NCBI RefSeq assembly: GCF_049847105.1
Contig: NZ_JBNCNS010000003.1
Coordinates: 62,001-126,000, forward strand
Length of the DNA: 64,000 nucleotides
Direction of reading: 5' to 3'
Source: Gordonia sp049847105
Lineage (GTDB): Bacteria; Actinomycetota; Actinomycetes; Mycobacteriales; Mycobacteriaceae
The notes beneath the pieces are model-generated. The model was given only the letters and a program-made list of their open reading frames with translations, searched no databases and had not been told where the DNA came from. A program made the translations under genes and the position numbers. This document shows, one piece after another, positions 25,395 through 34,797 of the stretch. Numbering within the stretch: position 1 is the stretch's first letter; each line of letters starts with the position of its first letter.

Positions 25395-27002
25395 TCAGTC
25401 GCGCTCGCGTCGTCGCCGGTTGCGTTCGCGCTCCTGACGTCTGCGGGCATGTTTGGCCGCCACCCGGGTCATCGCGCGGGTAGGAGCCTCCTCGTTGCCC
25501 GGCTCGGCGGGTTGGCCGTCGTCGCCGGGCGGGATTTTGAACCGGATGCGTCGTAGTCCGGGGAACAGGATTTCCAGGTTCTCCGGATCGCCGGGGAGGA
25601 CGAGTCCTTCGGGGGTGATGAACTCGGTCGTGAGCACGCCGTGTCGGTCGCGGTATTGGTCGTCGACCCAGTCACCGAAGGTCTTGAGCAGATGCCCGAA
25701 ACGGTGTTTTGCATTGAGGTTGTCGGGCAGGGTTTGTCCACCGTGCGACGGATCGTCGTGGTCGAACTCCTCAACATGGTCGAGGTCGGCATCGAACGCA
25801 GAAACCTCCGATCCGGGAACCACGCTGGAGCCGTCGCGCACGCGCACGAACGTGTCCAAGGCGGCGGTCGGCCGGTACGGATCCGACGGCAGATGTGCCG
25901 GCAGGGTGAACGAGCCGTCCGGATTCTGCGGCGTCCCTTTCGGCACCAGCGGCTTGATCACGGCGTCGGGCCGGCCCGCGAGGTCGCGGGCGTGCTCGTC
26001 AGAGATCACCCCGTGTCCGGCGATGAATCCGGCGTTGTCGGCGTCCCCGTTCAGGGTGGATTCGTCGACGACCACGTGGATGATGACTTTGCTGTCCGGC
26101 GGCACGGTGCCCGGCTCCGGAATCTGCGCGGTGCAGTCCTCACGTCCGCACTCACACTCGAACGCAGTGCCCGTCAACAGCGCGAACGTGGCATCCGAGC
26201 GTCGTTGCTGCGTAGTGCGCTGATCGTGCTCACACGCGCACGCGGCCAGCGCTTTCACCGACCCGTCCGACAGGCGTGCGTTCTCCGCCGACATCGTCGC
26301 CGAGAACTTCGCCATCCCATCGGGCAACGGCTTGGTGGATACGCCCCGCGCGTCCAAGGCTTTCTGCCGGCGTTCGCGTACGGCGTCAGGATCGTGTCGG
26401 TAGACGATCCGGTCCACCATGTCGCGCAACCGCTCCGCCGACCACGCACCCTCGTGCAGATCGAGGCGGGCAGCGATGTCGGCATCCACTTCGGCGGCAC
26501 AGTCATGACCGTCGACCAGGTCGGTGCGCGCGATGATCGATGTGACCCGCTCCGCCGAGATCCGGCCGTCACGCAACCGCTCGGCCACCCGCGGCAACCG
26601 ATTCCGCAACGCAAGCGCCTCACGGACCATCTGTTCGGCCTTGCCCTGCCCGATACCGAAGCTGATCGCGATCCGCGCCGCACAATCGGCGAACCCGTCC
26701 ACCAACAGGAGGTCGTGCGGATCGGATTCGGTGCCCACCAACCGCGAGTGCAGCTCGGCGACCACCCGATAATCACGCCACGCCAAAAACGACCGCCCGC
26801 GCTGGGCCGAGACAAGGCTGCCGATCAGATCATTGAAGTCGGCCTCACCGATCTCCTCGACCTCGACCCGCCCGGTGAACAGCGCAGGCAGATCCGGCCA
26901 CGGCGAGGCCTCACCCCACCACGACGACAACCGCCACGCCGGACCCGACACCAGACACCTCTCAGAGAACGACCGAATACCGTCGGGACCGACATTCGGC
27001 AT
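25395..27002 (-). CDS. DUF222/HNH-type protein (13E12 repeat family)
   Basis: 535 residues. A DUF222 helical region fills the first 330 or so residues. The C-terminal region keeps the HNH outline DLDHVEEF...GGQTLPDNLNAKHRFGH near 440-480, but the structural cysteines usually flanking it are absent, so nuclease activity is doubtful. It ends in a very basic tail (RRRQERERNRRRRERD). Such proteins occur in many copies in Gordonia, Rhodococcus and mycobacteria, often linked to mobile DNA, with no established role. The start is the first ATG of the frame, with no strong ribosome site. It stands alone between two divergent or unrelated units. Confidence 0.85.
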   Translation of the reverse strand: MPNVGPDGIRSFSERCLVSGPAWRLSSWWGEASPWPDLPALFTGRVEVEEIGEADFNDLIGSLVSAQRGRSFLAWRDYRVVAELHSRLVGTESDPHDLLLVDGFADCAARIAISFGIGQGKAEQMVREALALRNRLPRVAERLRDGRISAERVTSIIARTDLVDGHDCAAEVDADIAARLDLHEGAWSAERLRDMVDRIVYRHDPDAVRERRQKALDARGVSTKPLPDGMAKFSATMSAENARLSDGSVKALAACACEHDQRTTQQRRSDATFALLTGTAFECECGREDCTAQIPEPGTVPPDSKVIIHVVVDESTLNGDADNAGFIAGHGVISDEHARDLAGRPDAVIKPLVPKGTPQNPDGSFTLPAHLPSDPYRPTAALDTFVRVRDGSSVVPGSEVSAFDADLDHVEEFDHDDPSHGGQTLPDNLNAKHRFGHLLKTFGDWVDDQYRDRHGVLTTEFITPEGLVLPGDPENLEILFPGLRRIRFKIPPGDDGQPAEPGNEEAPTRAMTRVAAKHARRRQERERNRRRRERD

Positions 27003-27020
27003 TCACATTCTCTGAAAGAC

Positions 27021-27057
27021 CAAGCCGCCGAGCCCTTCTGGGCCCTGCAGCGGCTTG
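27021..27057. repeat. Nested hairpin between the DUF222 gene and fgd
   Basis: Outer arms caagccgc (27021-27028) and gcggcttg (27050-27057), inner gccc-ttct-gggc. It lies in the divergent gap 27003-27249, so it is not a terminator of either neighbour. It could act in the 5' leader of the DUF222 gene or be a remnant. The rest of the 247-bp gap shows only the fgd ribosome site. Confidence 0.45.
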
Positions 27058-27249
27058 CTCCGGTACTCACATCAACTCGTCGATCCCGTTGACAAGAACT
27101 CTATGTCACCCCACCGACAGATTTGATCGCCCGATTTCGCCGACCGGTGACAGCACGACCCCACCACCCTGAGTACGTTGGAACAGAGTGATCGATCGGT
27201 GAGGAGTCCGCGCGCTCGACAAGCCGCGGCCGTCAGGAGCGAGGTAAAC

Positions 27250-28263
27250 GTGGCAGAACTCAAGCTCGGTTTCAAGGCGTCGGCGGAGCAGTTCGATCCG
27301 CGTGAGCTGGTGGAGATCGCGGTGGCCGCCGAGGAGCACGGCATGGACTCGGTCGCGGTCAGCGACCATTTCCAGCCGTGGCGACACAACGGCGGGCACG
27401 CACCGTTCTCGCTGGCCTGGATGGCCGCGGTGGGGGAGCGGACCAAGCGGGTGCAGATCGGGACGTCGGTGATGACCCCGACGTTCCGCTACAACCCGGC
27501 GGTGATTGCGCAGGCTTTCGCGTCGATGGGCTGCCTGTACCCCGGACGCATCATGCTGGGCGTCGGCACGGGTGAGGCCCTCAACGAGTACGCGACCGGC
27601 TTCCAGGGTGAATGGCCCGAGTTCAAGGAGCGCTTCGCCCGGCTGCGTGAGTCGATCAAGCTCATGCGCGAGCTGTGGACCGGCGAGGAGATCAACTTCG
27701 ACGGCGAGTACTACAAGACGCAGGGCGCCTACATGTACGACGTGCCCGAGAAGCCGATCCCGGTCTATGTCGCCGCGGGTGGTCCGGTGGTGGCACGGTA
27801 CGCCGGGCGCGCCGGAGACGGCTTCATCTGTACCTCGGGCAAGGGTGCCGACCTCTATCAGGAGAAGCTGATCCCCGCGGTCAAGGAGGGTGCGGAGAAG
27901 GCCGAGCGCGACTTCGACGCCATCGACCGGATGATCGAGATCAAGATCTCCTACGATCCGGATCCCGAACTGGCGCTGGAGAACACCCGGTTCTGGGCGC
28001 CGCTGTCGCTGACCGCCGAGCAGAAGCACAGCGTGAACTCGTCGACCGAGATGGAACGGCTGGCCGACGAGCTGCCCATCGAGCAGGTGGCCAAACGGTG
28101 GATCGTCGCGTCCGATCCCGACGAGGCCGTGGAGAAGGTGAAGTTCTACACCGACTGTGGACTGAACCACCTGGTGTTCCACGCGCCCGGCCATGATCAG
28201 CGCCGATTCCTGGAGAATTTCGAGAAGGACCTCGCGCCCCGGCTGCGCAAGCTGTCGGTCTGA
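27250..28263 (+). CDS. fgd: F420-dependent glucose-6-phosphate dehydrogenase
   Basis: 337 residues, against 336 for the M. tuberculosis enzyme. Oxidises glucose-6-phosphate to 6-phosphogluconolactone while reducing F420, the main source of F420H2. A luciferase-like TIM barrel: SVAVSDHFQPW near 36-46 holds the conserved Asp-His-Trp, GVGTGEALNEY near 105-115 carries the Glu, and TAEQKHSVN near 257 the conserved His. GTG start with an AGGAG ribosome site 10 nt upstream. It heads a block in the order of Rv0407-Rv0417, although here three extra genes separate it from pta. Confidence 0.97.
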   Translation: MAELKLGFKASAEQFDPRELVEIAVAAEEHGMDSVAVSDHFQPWRHNGGHAPFSLAWMAAVGERTKRVQIGTSVMTPTFRYNPAVIAQAFASMGCLYPGRIMLGVGTGEALNEYATGFQGEWPEFKERFARLRESIKLMRELWTGEEINFDGEYYKTQGAYMYDVPEKPIPVYVAAGGPVVARYAGRAGDGFICTSGKGADLYQEKLIPAVKEGAEKAERDFDAIDRMIEIKISYDPDPELALENTRFWAPLSLTAEQKHSVNSSTEMERLADELPIEQVAKRWIVASDPDEAVEKVKFYTDCGLNHLVFHAPGHDQRRFLENFEKDLAPRLRKLSV

Positions 28264-28275
28264 TCCGGCGTCAGA

Positions 28276-28311
28276 CGGCCGACCGCAGCAGACTCACGAC
28301 GCGGTCGGCCG
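28276..28311 (+). terminator. Strong stem-loop after fgd
   Basis: Perfect 11-bp arms cggccgaccgc (28276-28286) and gcggtcggccg (28301-28311) with a 14-nt loop, 12 nt after the fgd stop. No U-run follows, as is common for actinobacterial intrinsic terminators. Confidence 0.5.
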
Positions 28312-28434
28312 CCTGGCTGCCCGCGACCCGATGATGGCGGCGCATCCAGATCGCGCCCGCGGATCTCCGACGACGAGGTGCCGACACCTGCCCGAACGGG
28401 CTAGGGTTGATCCACGTCGTCGAGGAGCGAACGT

Positions 28435-29067
28435 ATGCGAAAACTTGTCGTGCTCATCGCTGCAGGCGGGCTCGTCGCCGCGGGTAGCGGCGTCACCATG
28501 CTCGTCGCGGATCCGTCGCCGACATCGGCCGCTCCATCTGTCACCCGATCGTCGTGCGGACAGTTCCAGGGCTCCGGACCCGCTCCCGACTGCGGCGCCC
28601 GCGTTTCCGACCACACAGTGCGTGTCGAGTTGCGCAACAACGGGATTCGGCCGGTGCCGGTGATCTGCACGCTGGGCCGCGTGGGCCCGCAGCCACCCAC
28701 GGCCACCACCACCCTGGGGCCGGGACAGCGAGGTGTGCTGAGCGCGACATCGGCGCTGCCGGGCGGACAGACCTACGTTGTGGATTGTCAGAGCGCGGTG
28801 CCCGTAGGTAAGGAGGTCGCACGTCGCGCCGTCTTCACCGCGACCTTCTCCTCGCCCGATCGCGCGACGCCGAAGCGGTCCACTTCGACCAGAACCCGAC
28901 CGTCGGTGCGTCCCCGATCGACCGTGACGCCCACGGCGACGTCGAAGCGGACGCCGACCGTCACCCGGGCGCGTCCCCTCCAACCACCGACGCACACGCC
29001 GACCGCCACCACGACGACCGCCACGCCCACCGCCACGACGACGACCACGACTCCACCGGTCGGCTGA
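28435..29067 (+). CDS. Secreted Thr/Pro-rich protein of unknown function
   Basis: 210 residues. A signal peptide covers about residues 1-33, ending TSAAPS. A small beta-rich domain (about 40-135) has cysteines at CGQF, DCGA, ICTL and DCQS that could form two disulfides. The last 75 residues are a low-complexity Thr/Pro/Arg tail like a wall-spanning or glycosylated linker. I do not recognise the family. A GAGGAG ribosome site lies 7 nt before the ATG and a TAGGGT box is at 28402. It separates fgd from pta compared with M. tuberculosis. Confidence 0.75.
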   Translation: MRKLVVLIAAGGLVAAGSGVTMLVADPSPTSAAPSVTRSSCGQFQGSGPAPDCGARVSDHTVRVELRNNGIRPVPVICTLGRVGPQPPTATTTLGPGQRGVLSATSALPGGQTYVVDCQSAVPVGKEVARRAVFTATFSSPDRATPKRSTSTRTRPSVRPRSTVTPTATSKRTPTVTRARPLQPPTHTPTATTTTATPTATTTTTTPPVG

Positions 29068-29104
29068 TCGCAGCGCGCGCGGCCTACCTGCGTCGTACGT
29101 CGGA

Positions 29105-29110
29105 TACCGT
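29105..29110 (+). promoter_or_regulatory. -10 hexamer, leaderless tetR promoter
   Basis: TACCGT lies 8 nt before the ATG at 29119; no ribosome site is seen. Confidence 0.45.
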
Positions 29111-29118
29111 TGACATCC

Positions 29119-29682
29119 ATGGATCGTGACCGGATGGTGGATGTCGGGGTGGCAGTGGTGTCGCGCTTCGGTGCCAAGGCGCTGAGCCTGACGTCGGTGG
29201 CCCGGCAGGCCGGCGTGGCCAGGGCGACCGCCTACCGGATGTTCGGCGGCAAGGACGCCCTCATCGCGGCGATCGTCGAGCGTGAGGTGGCCACCCTCCG
29301 CATCAAGTTGCGTGAGTGGGCCGACGCCGAGCCCGACGCCGCAGGCAAGGTGCGGTCGCAGATCCTCAACGTGCTGCCCTACATCCGCGAACACGAAGCG
29401 CTGCAATATGTCCTGCGCAACGAGCCCGAGGAGATCGTGCGCGCACTGGTGGCGACGAAGGACGCGGGTGGGCCGACCCTGATCCACCAGATCGTGGGGG
29501 AAACCCTCCCCGACCTGCAACCGGAGATCGGCGATCAGCTGTACCCGCACCCTGCGGGGGCGGCCGAGTTCCTCGTGCGGACCATCTACTCGTTGATGCT
29601 CATCCCCGACAGCGCCCTGTCCGATGAGGAGATCGCCGACCTCGTCGTGCGTGCCATCGTCGTGCGTGCCATCGTCAGGTGA
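29119..29682 (+). CDS. TetR-family transcriptional regulator
   Basis: 187 residues. The N-terminal helix-turn-helix is clear: LSLTSVARQAGVARATAYRMFGGKDALIAAIVE at about 23-55. A helical ligand-binding domain follows with no recognisable ligand. The C-terminus contains a duplicated VVRAI pair, from a perfect 15-bp tandem repeat at 29644-29673. The neighbouring flavoprotein, 88 nt downstream, is a possible target. A TTG at 29110 is an alternative start. Confidence 0.88.
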   Translation: MDRDRMVDVGVAVVSRFGAKALSLTSVARQAGVARATAYRMFGGKDALIAAIVEREVATLRIKLREWADAEPDAAGKVRSQILNVLPYIREHEALQYVLRNEPEEIVRALVATKDAGGPTLIHQIVGETLPDLQPEIGDQLYPHPAGAAEFLVRTIYSLMLIPDSALSDEEIADLVVRAIVVRAIVR

Positions 29683-29770
29683 GTCGGGCGGCGCCCGGCC
29701 GGGCCGTGCCTGCCGCCACGCCCGTGACAGTTAGGGTGAATGTGTAACGCTCCCGAGGAGGCCGGCCGTC

Positions 29771-31438
29771 ATGAAGATCCACGCCGATTCACCGAGAACC
29801 GATGAGACCGCCCTGCCGGTCGTGCATCTACGCAGGCCACGCTGGGGCGACCCCGAAACGCCCGGCGAACTGCCGGCGGCCGCGGCAGCGCTGGTCGGCG
29901 CGGACGGCAGCGAGCAGCGGGGAAACGAGCGACGGGGTGTGGACCCCGACGACGTGGTGCTCGACGACCCGGCGATCCCGGGCGCCGCGCGGTCGGCCCT
30001 CGTCGACGCACTGGGTGAGGTGAACGTGACGGCCGATCACCGGCAACGTATCGACCACACCCGTGGCTACTCGACTCCCGACATCCTGGCGCTGCGCGGG
30101 GGCGACGCCGGTGATGCACCCGATCTCGTCGTCACCCCGGGATCACACCACGACGTGCTCCGCGTCCTCGAGATCTGCGCGGTCCATCGCGTCGCCGTGG
30201 TGCCGTTCACCGGCGGCACATCGGTCGTCGGTGGTCTCGCACCGGATCGTGCCGGGTTCGCGGGCGTCATCAGTGTGGACCTCACCCGGCTCGACGGACT
30301 GGTCGAGATCGACGAGATCTCTCGCACCGCGACGCTGCAGGCGGGTCTCCGCGGGGTCCGTGCGGAGGAGTTGTTGCGCGCCAAGGGATACACACTCGGT
30401 CACTTTCCACAGTCATACGCCGGTGCCGGCATCGGCGGCTACGCCGCGACCCGGTCGGCCGGTCAATCCTCGGCCGGATACGGCCGATTCGACGAGATCG
30501 TCGAGGGACTGACCTTGGCCACACCGCGCGGGACCATCGAGGTCGGCACGGCCCCGAAATCGGCGGCCGGGCCGGATCTGCGCCAACTCGTCCTCGGCTC
30601 CGAGGGCGCGTTCGGCATCATCACGGAGGTCACCGTGCGCGTCCGTCCGGCCCCCGCGCACCGGGTGTTCGAGGGGTGGCGGTTCGACGACTTCGAATCG
30701 GGCGCCGCCGCCCTGCGTGCGCTCGCACAGGACGGGCCGATGCCCACCGTGCTGCGGCTGTCAGACGAGACGGAGACCGCGATCAACCTCGCCGACCCGG
30801 ATGGCGCCGGCGCCGCAGATGCGGCCGCTGATGCCGGTGCCGGTGCGACGGCGCAGGGTGGCTGCCTCGTGGTGGTCGGATACGAGGGGCATCGAGAGGA
30901 GGCGGAGAGCCGGCGCGCGACGGCGGCGCGGGTTCTCGAGAGCACCGGCGGCGTCAGCCTGGGCACCGGCCCCGGGGAGGCGTGGCGCACCGGCCGTTTC
31001 CGGGCGCCCTACCTGCGCGATCCGCTCCTCGACGCCGGCGTCCTGGTGGAGACCCTCGAGACCGTCACATACTGGTCGCGTCTGGCCGACCTCAAGGCCG
31101 CCGTCACCGCGGCACTCACCGACACGCTCACCGGCGCGGGTACACCGCCGTTGGTGATGTGCCACATCAGCCATGTCTATCCGGCCGGGGCATCGCTCTA
31201 CTTCACGGTGGTCTGCCCGCAGGCCAAGGACCCGATCGCCCAGTGGTCGGCCGCGAAGGTCGCCGCCAACGATGCGATCCGGGCGACCGGCGCGAGCATC
31301 ACCCACCACCACGCGGTCGGTCGCGATCATCGTGATGCCTACCACGCCGAGATCGGGGAGCTCGCGCTCGAGTCGCTGCGTGCGGTCAAGGAGACGCTCG
31401 ATCCGGCGGGTGTCTGCAATCCCGGCATCCTGCTCTGA
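29771..31438 (+). CDS. FAD-binding oxidoreductase, alkylglycerone-phosphate-synthase-like
   Basis: 555 residues. A PCMH-type FAD domain: HTRGYSTPDILALR near 96, PFTGGTSVVGG near 144, HFPQSYAGAGIGGYAATRSAG near 214 and LVLGSEGAFGIITEVTV near 276. The C-terminal cap has the HHHAVGRDH motif and a DPAGVCNPGIL end that mark the AGPS/D-lactate-dehydrogenase-like group. Mycobacteria have similar AgpS proteins, but ether-lipid synthesis is not proven. An Ala/Asp-rich insertion near 345-362 (GAGAADAAADAGAG) is unusual. It has a GAGGAGG ribosome site and a TAGGGT box at 29732, and ends 28 nt before pta. Confidence 0.87.
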   Translation: MKIHADSPRTDETALPVVHLRRPRWGDPETPGELPAAAAALVGADGSEQRGNERRGVDPDDVVLDDPAIPGAARSALVDALGEVNVTADHRQRIDHTRGYSTPDILALRGGDAGDAPDLVVTPGSHHDVLRVLEICAVHRVAVVPFTGGTSVVGGLAPDRAGFAGVISVDLTRLDGLVEIDEISRTATLQAGLRGVRAEELLRAKGYTLGHFPQSYAGAGIGGYAATRSAGQSSAGYGRFDEIVEGLTLATPRGTIEVGTAPKSAAGPDLRQLVLGSEGAFGIITEVTVRVRPAPAHRVFEGWRFDDFESGAAALRALAQDGPMPTVLRLSDETETAINLADPDGAGAADAAADAGAGATAQGGCLVVVGYEGHREEAESRRATAARVLESTGGVSLGTGPGEAWRTGRFRAPYLRDPLLDAGVLVETLETVTYWSRLADLKAAVTAALTDTLTGAGTPPLVMCHISHVYPAGASLYFTVVCPQAKDPIAQWSAAKVAANDAIRATGASITHHHAVGRDHRDAYHAEIGELALESLRAVKETLDPAGVCNPGILL

Positions 31439-31453
31439 ATCACCGGCTGCCGA

Positions 31454-31459
31454 TAGGCT
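31454..31459 (+). promoter_or_regulatory. -10 hexamer, leaderless pta promoter
   Basis: TAGGCT lies 7 nt before the pta ATG at 31467, in the 28-nt gap after the flavoprotein gene. Confidence 0.5.
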
Positions 31460-31466
31460 GGCGTAC

Positions 31467-33569
31467 ATGGGTGCAGACACCGGCACGTCGAACAGCATCT
31501 ACATCGCGTCCGCAGAGGGCGACACGGGCAAGTCCACGATCGCGCTCGGCCTGCTGGCCCTGCTGTCGGCGACCGGCGGGCGCGTCGGGGTGTTCCGCCC
31601 CATCTCGCGCGCTGCCGCCGGCGAACGCGATTACATCCTCGACCTCCTGATCGACCATGCCTCGGTAGATCTGCCGTACGAGGACTGCATCGGCGTCACC
31701 TACGAACAGGTCCACGCGGATCCGGAGGGCGCCATCGGTGAGATCGTCGCGCGCTTCCACGCCGTCGAGGCCCGCTGTGACACGGTCCTGGTGATCGGGT
31801 CGGACTACACCGACGTCGGCAACCCCTCCGAACTGAGTTACAACGCGCGCATCGCGGCCAATCTGTCCGCGCCGATCATCCTGGCCATCAAGGCAACCGG
31901 TCGGAGCGCCACCGAACTCCACGGGCTCGCAGATCTGCTCGTCACCGAGATATCGGCCGTGCACGCCACCACCGCCGCCATCGTCGTCAACAGGTGTGAA
32001 CCAGAGCTGATGGTGGTGATCGGCAAGGAGGTGGAGAAGACGGGCACGCCGACCTGGTGTCTACCGGAGGCGCCGGTCCTGTTCGCGCCGACCATGGCCG
32101 AGTTGAAGGATGCGCTCGGCGCCGAGGTGTACAGCGGCGACGAGGAACTCCTCGACAGGGAAGCGCTCAAGGTGATGGTCGGCGGCATGACGGTCGAGCA
32201 CATCTTGGAGCGTCTGACCGACGGGACGGTGGTCATCACCCCGGCCGATCGCTCCGACGTGCTGCTCGCGTTGGTCAATGCCAATACCGCGCAGGGCTTT
32301 CCCCGACTCTCCGGGATCATCCTCAACGGCGGACTGCGCCCGCATCCGATGATCCAGGCACTGGTGAGCGGACTGAAGCCGACCCTGCCGATCATCTCGT
32401 GTGAGCAGGGCACCTACGAGACGGCTCGGACCGCCGCCCACACCCGCGGTCGGATCGCCGTCGGGTCGGCACGCAAGATCGAGGCCGCGCTCGCGCTGAT
32501 GGAGGAACACCTCTCCCCGGAGGCGGTGATGAAGGTCCTCGACGTCCGTGCCCCGTCCGTGGTGACCCCTCAGATGTTCGAGTACAGCCTGGTGGCGCAG
32601 GCCCGCTCGGAGCGCAAGCACATCGTGCTGCCTGAGGGCGAGGAGGACCGCATCCTGCGCGCGGCGAGCCGACTGCTGAGGCGCGGGGTCGCGCGGCTCA
32701 CCCTGTTGGGCGACGAGGACGTGGTGCGCACGCGCGCACAGGAACTCGCACTCGACATCGACGAGGTGGACGTGATCGACCCGGCGACCTCCGATCGGCT
32801 CGACGAGTTCGCCGCGCTCTACACCGAGCTGCGCAAGCACAAGGGGATGGACCTCGAGCGCGCCGTCGAGACCATGCGCGACGTCTCGTATTTCGGCACG
32901 ATGATGGTGCACACCGGACTCGCCGACGGGATGGTCTCGGGTGCGGTGCACACCACCGCGCACACCATCCGCCCGTCCTTCGAGATCATCAAGACCAGCC
33001 CCGGGGTCTCGACGGTGTCGAGCGTGTTCTTCATGTGTCTCGCCGACCGCGTGCTGGCCTACGGCGACTGTGCCGTGGTCCCCGATCCCACCGCCGAACA
33101 GTTGGCCGACATCGCGATCTCGTCCGCGCAGACCGCCGAGCAGTTCGGCATCGACGCCCGGGTCGCGATGCTGTCCTATTCGACGGGGCAGTCCGGTTCC
33201 GGCGCCGACGTCGACAAGGTGCGAATCGCCACCGATCTGATACGCGAACGGTCGCCGGAGATCTTGGTGGAAGGGCCCATTCAATACGATGCGGCCGTCG
33301 AGCCGACTGTCGCCGCCACCAAGATGCCCGATTCGGCGGTGGCCGGAAAGGCGACGGTGCTGATCTTTCCCGATCTCAACACCGGCAACAACACCTATAA
33401 GGCCGTGCAGCGCAGCGCGAACGCGATAGCGATCGGGCCGGTCCTGCAGGGCCTCAACAAACCGATCAACGATCTGTCGCGGGGTGCCCTGGTCTCCGAC
33501 ATCGTGAACACGGTCGCGATCACCGCCATCCAGGCGCAGCAGGCCCCGACGCCCGGGGAGGCACGATGA
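31467..33569 (+). CDS. pta: Phosphate acetyltransferase
   Basis: 700 residues, the long form. The N-terminal third is a P-loop/DRTGG regulatory part starting IYIASAEGDTGKSTIALGLL. The C-terminal catalytic PTA_PTB domain runs from about 370: KHIVLPEGEEDRILRA, MRDVSYFGTMMVHTG, DGMVSGAVHTTAHTIRP and FPDLNTGNNTYKAVQRS. Converts acetyl-CoA and phosphate to acetyl phosphate reversibly. It overlaps ackA by 4 nt (ATGA), the usual operon order, so the pair links acetyl-CoA with acetate and ATP. Cytosolic. Same position as Rv0408. Confidence 0.97.
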   Translation: MGADTGTSNSIYIASAEGDTGKSTIALGLLALLSATGGRVGVFRPISRAAAGERDYILDLLIDHASVDLPYEDCIGVTYEQVHADPEGAIGEIVARFHAVEARCDTVLVIGSDYTDVGNPSELSYNARIAANLSAPIILAIKATGRSATELHGLADLLVTEISAVHATTAAIVVNRCEPELMVVIGKEVEKTGTPTWCLPEAPVLFAPTMAELKDALGAEVYSGDEELLDREALKVMVGGMTVEHILERLTDGTVVITPADRSDVLLALVNANTAQGFPRLSGIILNGGLRPHPMIQALVSGLKPTLPIISCEQGTYETARTAAHTRGRIAVGSARKIEAALALMEEHLSPEAVMKVLDVRAPSVVTPQMFEYSLVAQARSERKHIVLPEGEEDRILRAASRLLRRGVARLTLLGDEDVVRTRAQELALDIDEVDVIDPATSDRLDEFAALYTELRKHKGMDLERAVETMRDVSYFGTMMVHTGLADGMVSGAVHTTAHTIRPSFEIIKTSPGVSTVSSVFFMCLADRVLAYGDCAVVPDPTAEQLADIAISSAQTAEQFGIDARVAMLSYSTGQSGSGADVDKVRIATDLIRERSPEILVEGPIQYDAAVEPTVAATKMPDSAVAGKATVLIFPDLNTGNNTYKAVQRSANAIAIGPVLQGLNKPINDLSRGALVSDIVNTVAITAIQAQQAPTPGEAR

Positions 33570-34777
33570 GTCCGCAGTCCGCAGAAGGCGCGGTGCTGGT
33601 CCTGAACGCAGGTTCGTCGTCGCTCAAATACCAATTGCTCCATCCGGATACCGAAGAGGTGCTGGCGGACGGCATCGCGGAGCGGATCGGCGAGCACGAT
33701 TCGTCGATCACCCACGAACAGGGCGGCGACTCGGTGACCGAGGTGCGGGCGCTGCCCGACCATCGGGCGGCGGTCGAGTCGGCGATGCAGTTCTTCGCCG
33801 ATCGCGGAACGGATCTCGCCACCGTCGGCCTGCGAGCAGTCGGTCATCGCGTCGTCCACGGCGGACGGATCTTCCATCAGCCGACCCTGATCACCACCGA
33901 GGTGATCTCCGAGATCGGTCGGATCTCTACCCTTGCGCCGCTGCACAATCCGGCGAACCTGATCGGTATCGAGGCGGTGCGGGCGTTGCTCCCCGAGGTT
34001 CCGTCGGTGGCCGTGTTCGACACCGCGTTCTTCCACTCACTGCCCGACGCGGCGGCCACATACGCGATCGATCGCGGCGTCGCGAGCATGCACGCCATCC
34101 GCCGCTACGGTTTTCACGGCACGAGCCACGAGTACGTCTCCGGTCAGGTCGCGGAGTTCCTCGGCCGTCCGGTCGACGAGGTCAACCAGATCGTGCTGCA
34201 CCTCGGCAACGGCGCCTCGGCTTCGGCCATCGCAGGTGGCCGGCCGGTCGACACGTCGATGGGTATGACCCCGTTGGAGGGGCTCGTGATGGGCACTCGC
34301 AGTGGTGACATCGATCCCGGCATCGTGATGCATCTGAACCGGGTGGCGAAACTCGGTGTGGACCAGATCGACACGCTGCTGAACAAGCAGTCGGGACTCA
34401 AGGGGCTCTGCGGCGAGAACGATTTCCGCGCCATCACCGAGAAGATGACGGCCGGTGATGCCGGGGCGCGTAAGGCCTACGACGTCTACATCCACCGGCT
34501 CCGACGCTACCTCGGCGCGTACATGATCGAGCTCGGGAGGGTGGACGCGATCACGTTCACGGCCGGGGTCGGGGAGAATGCGGCGATGGTTCGTGCCGAT
34601 GCGCTCGCGAATCTGGAGAACTACGGAATCGTCATCGACGATGAGCGAAACGCCTTGCGTACCAAGCAGGCCCGGCGTATCTCGGCCGATGCCGGCGAGG
34701 TCGATGTGCTCGTCGTCCCCACCAACGAGGAGCTGGCGATCGCGCGGCAGTCGGCGGAGATCGTCGCCGAGCTCTAG
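33566..34777 (+). CDS. ackA: Acetate kinase
   Basis: 403 residues, typical length. Makes acetate and ATP from acetyl phosphate and ADP, or the reverse. ASKHA-fold motifs: VLNAGSSSLKYQLL near 12, VGHRVVHGG near 92, LHNPANL near 127, RRYGFHGTSHEYV near 178, HLGNGASASAI near 211, MGMTPLEGLVMGTRSGDIDP near 233 and FTAGVGENAAMVR near 331. Coupled to pta. It ends 20 nt before the convergent pknG, with no clear terminator between. Confidence 0.97.
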   Translation: MSPQSAEGAVLVLNAGSSSLKYQLLHPDTEEVLADGIAERIGEHDSSITHEQGGDSVTEVRALPDHRAAVESAMQFFADRGTDLATVGLRAVGHRVVHGGRIFHQPTLITTEVISEIGRISTLAPLHNPANLIGIEAVRALLPEVPSVAVFDTAFFHSLPDAAATYAIDRGVASMHAIRRYGFHGTSHEYVSGQVAEFLGRPVDEVNQIVLHLGNGASASAIAGGRPVDTSMGMTPLEGLVMGTRSGDIDPGIVMHLNRVAKLGVDQIDTLLNKQSGLKGLCGENDFRAITEKMTAGDAGARKAYDVYIHRLRRYLGAYMIELGRVDAITFTAGVGENAAMVRADALANLENYGIVIDDERNALRTKQARRISADAGEVDVLVVPTNEELAIARQSAEIVAEL

Positions 34778-34797
34778 GGCGACGATGCCTCGGACGG

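Noticed and set aside
28271..28345. A minus-strand C-terminus-like reading (SQAADRVVSLLRSAV) after fgd
   Set aside because: Too short to identify, and its bases are explained by the fgd stem-loop.
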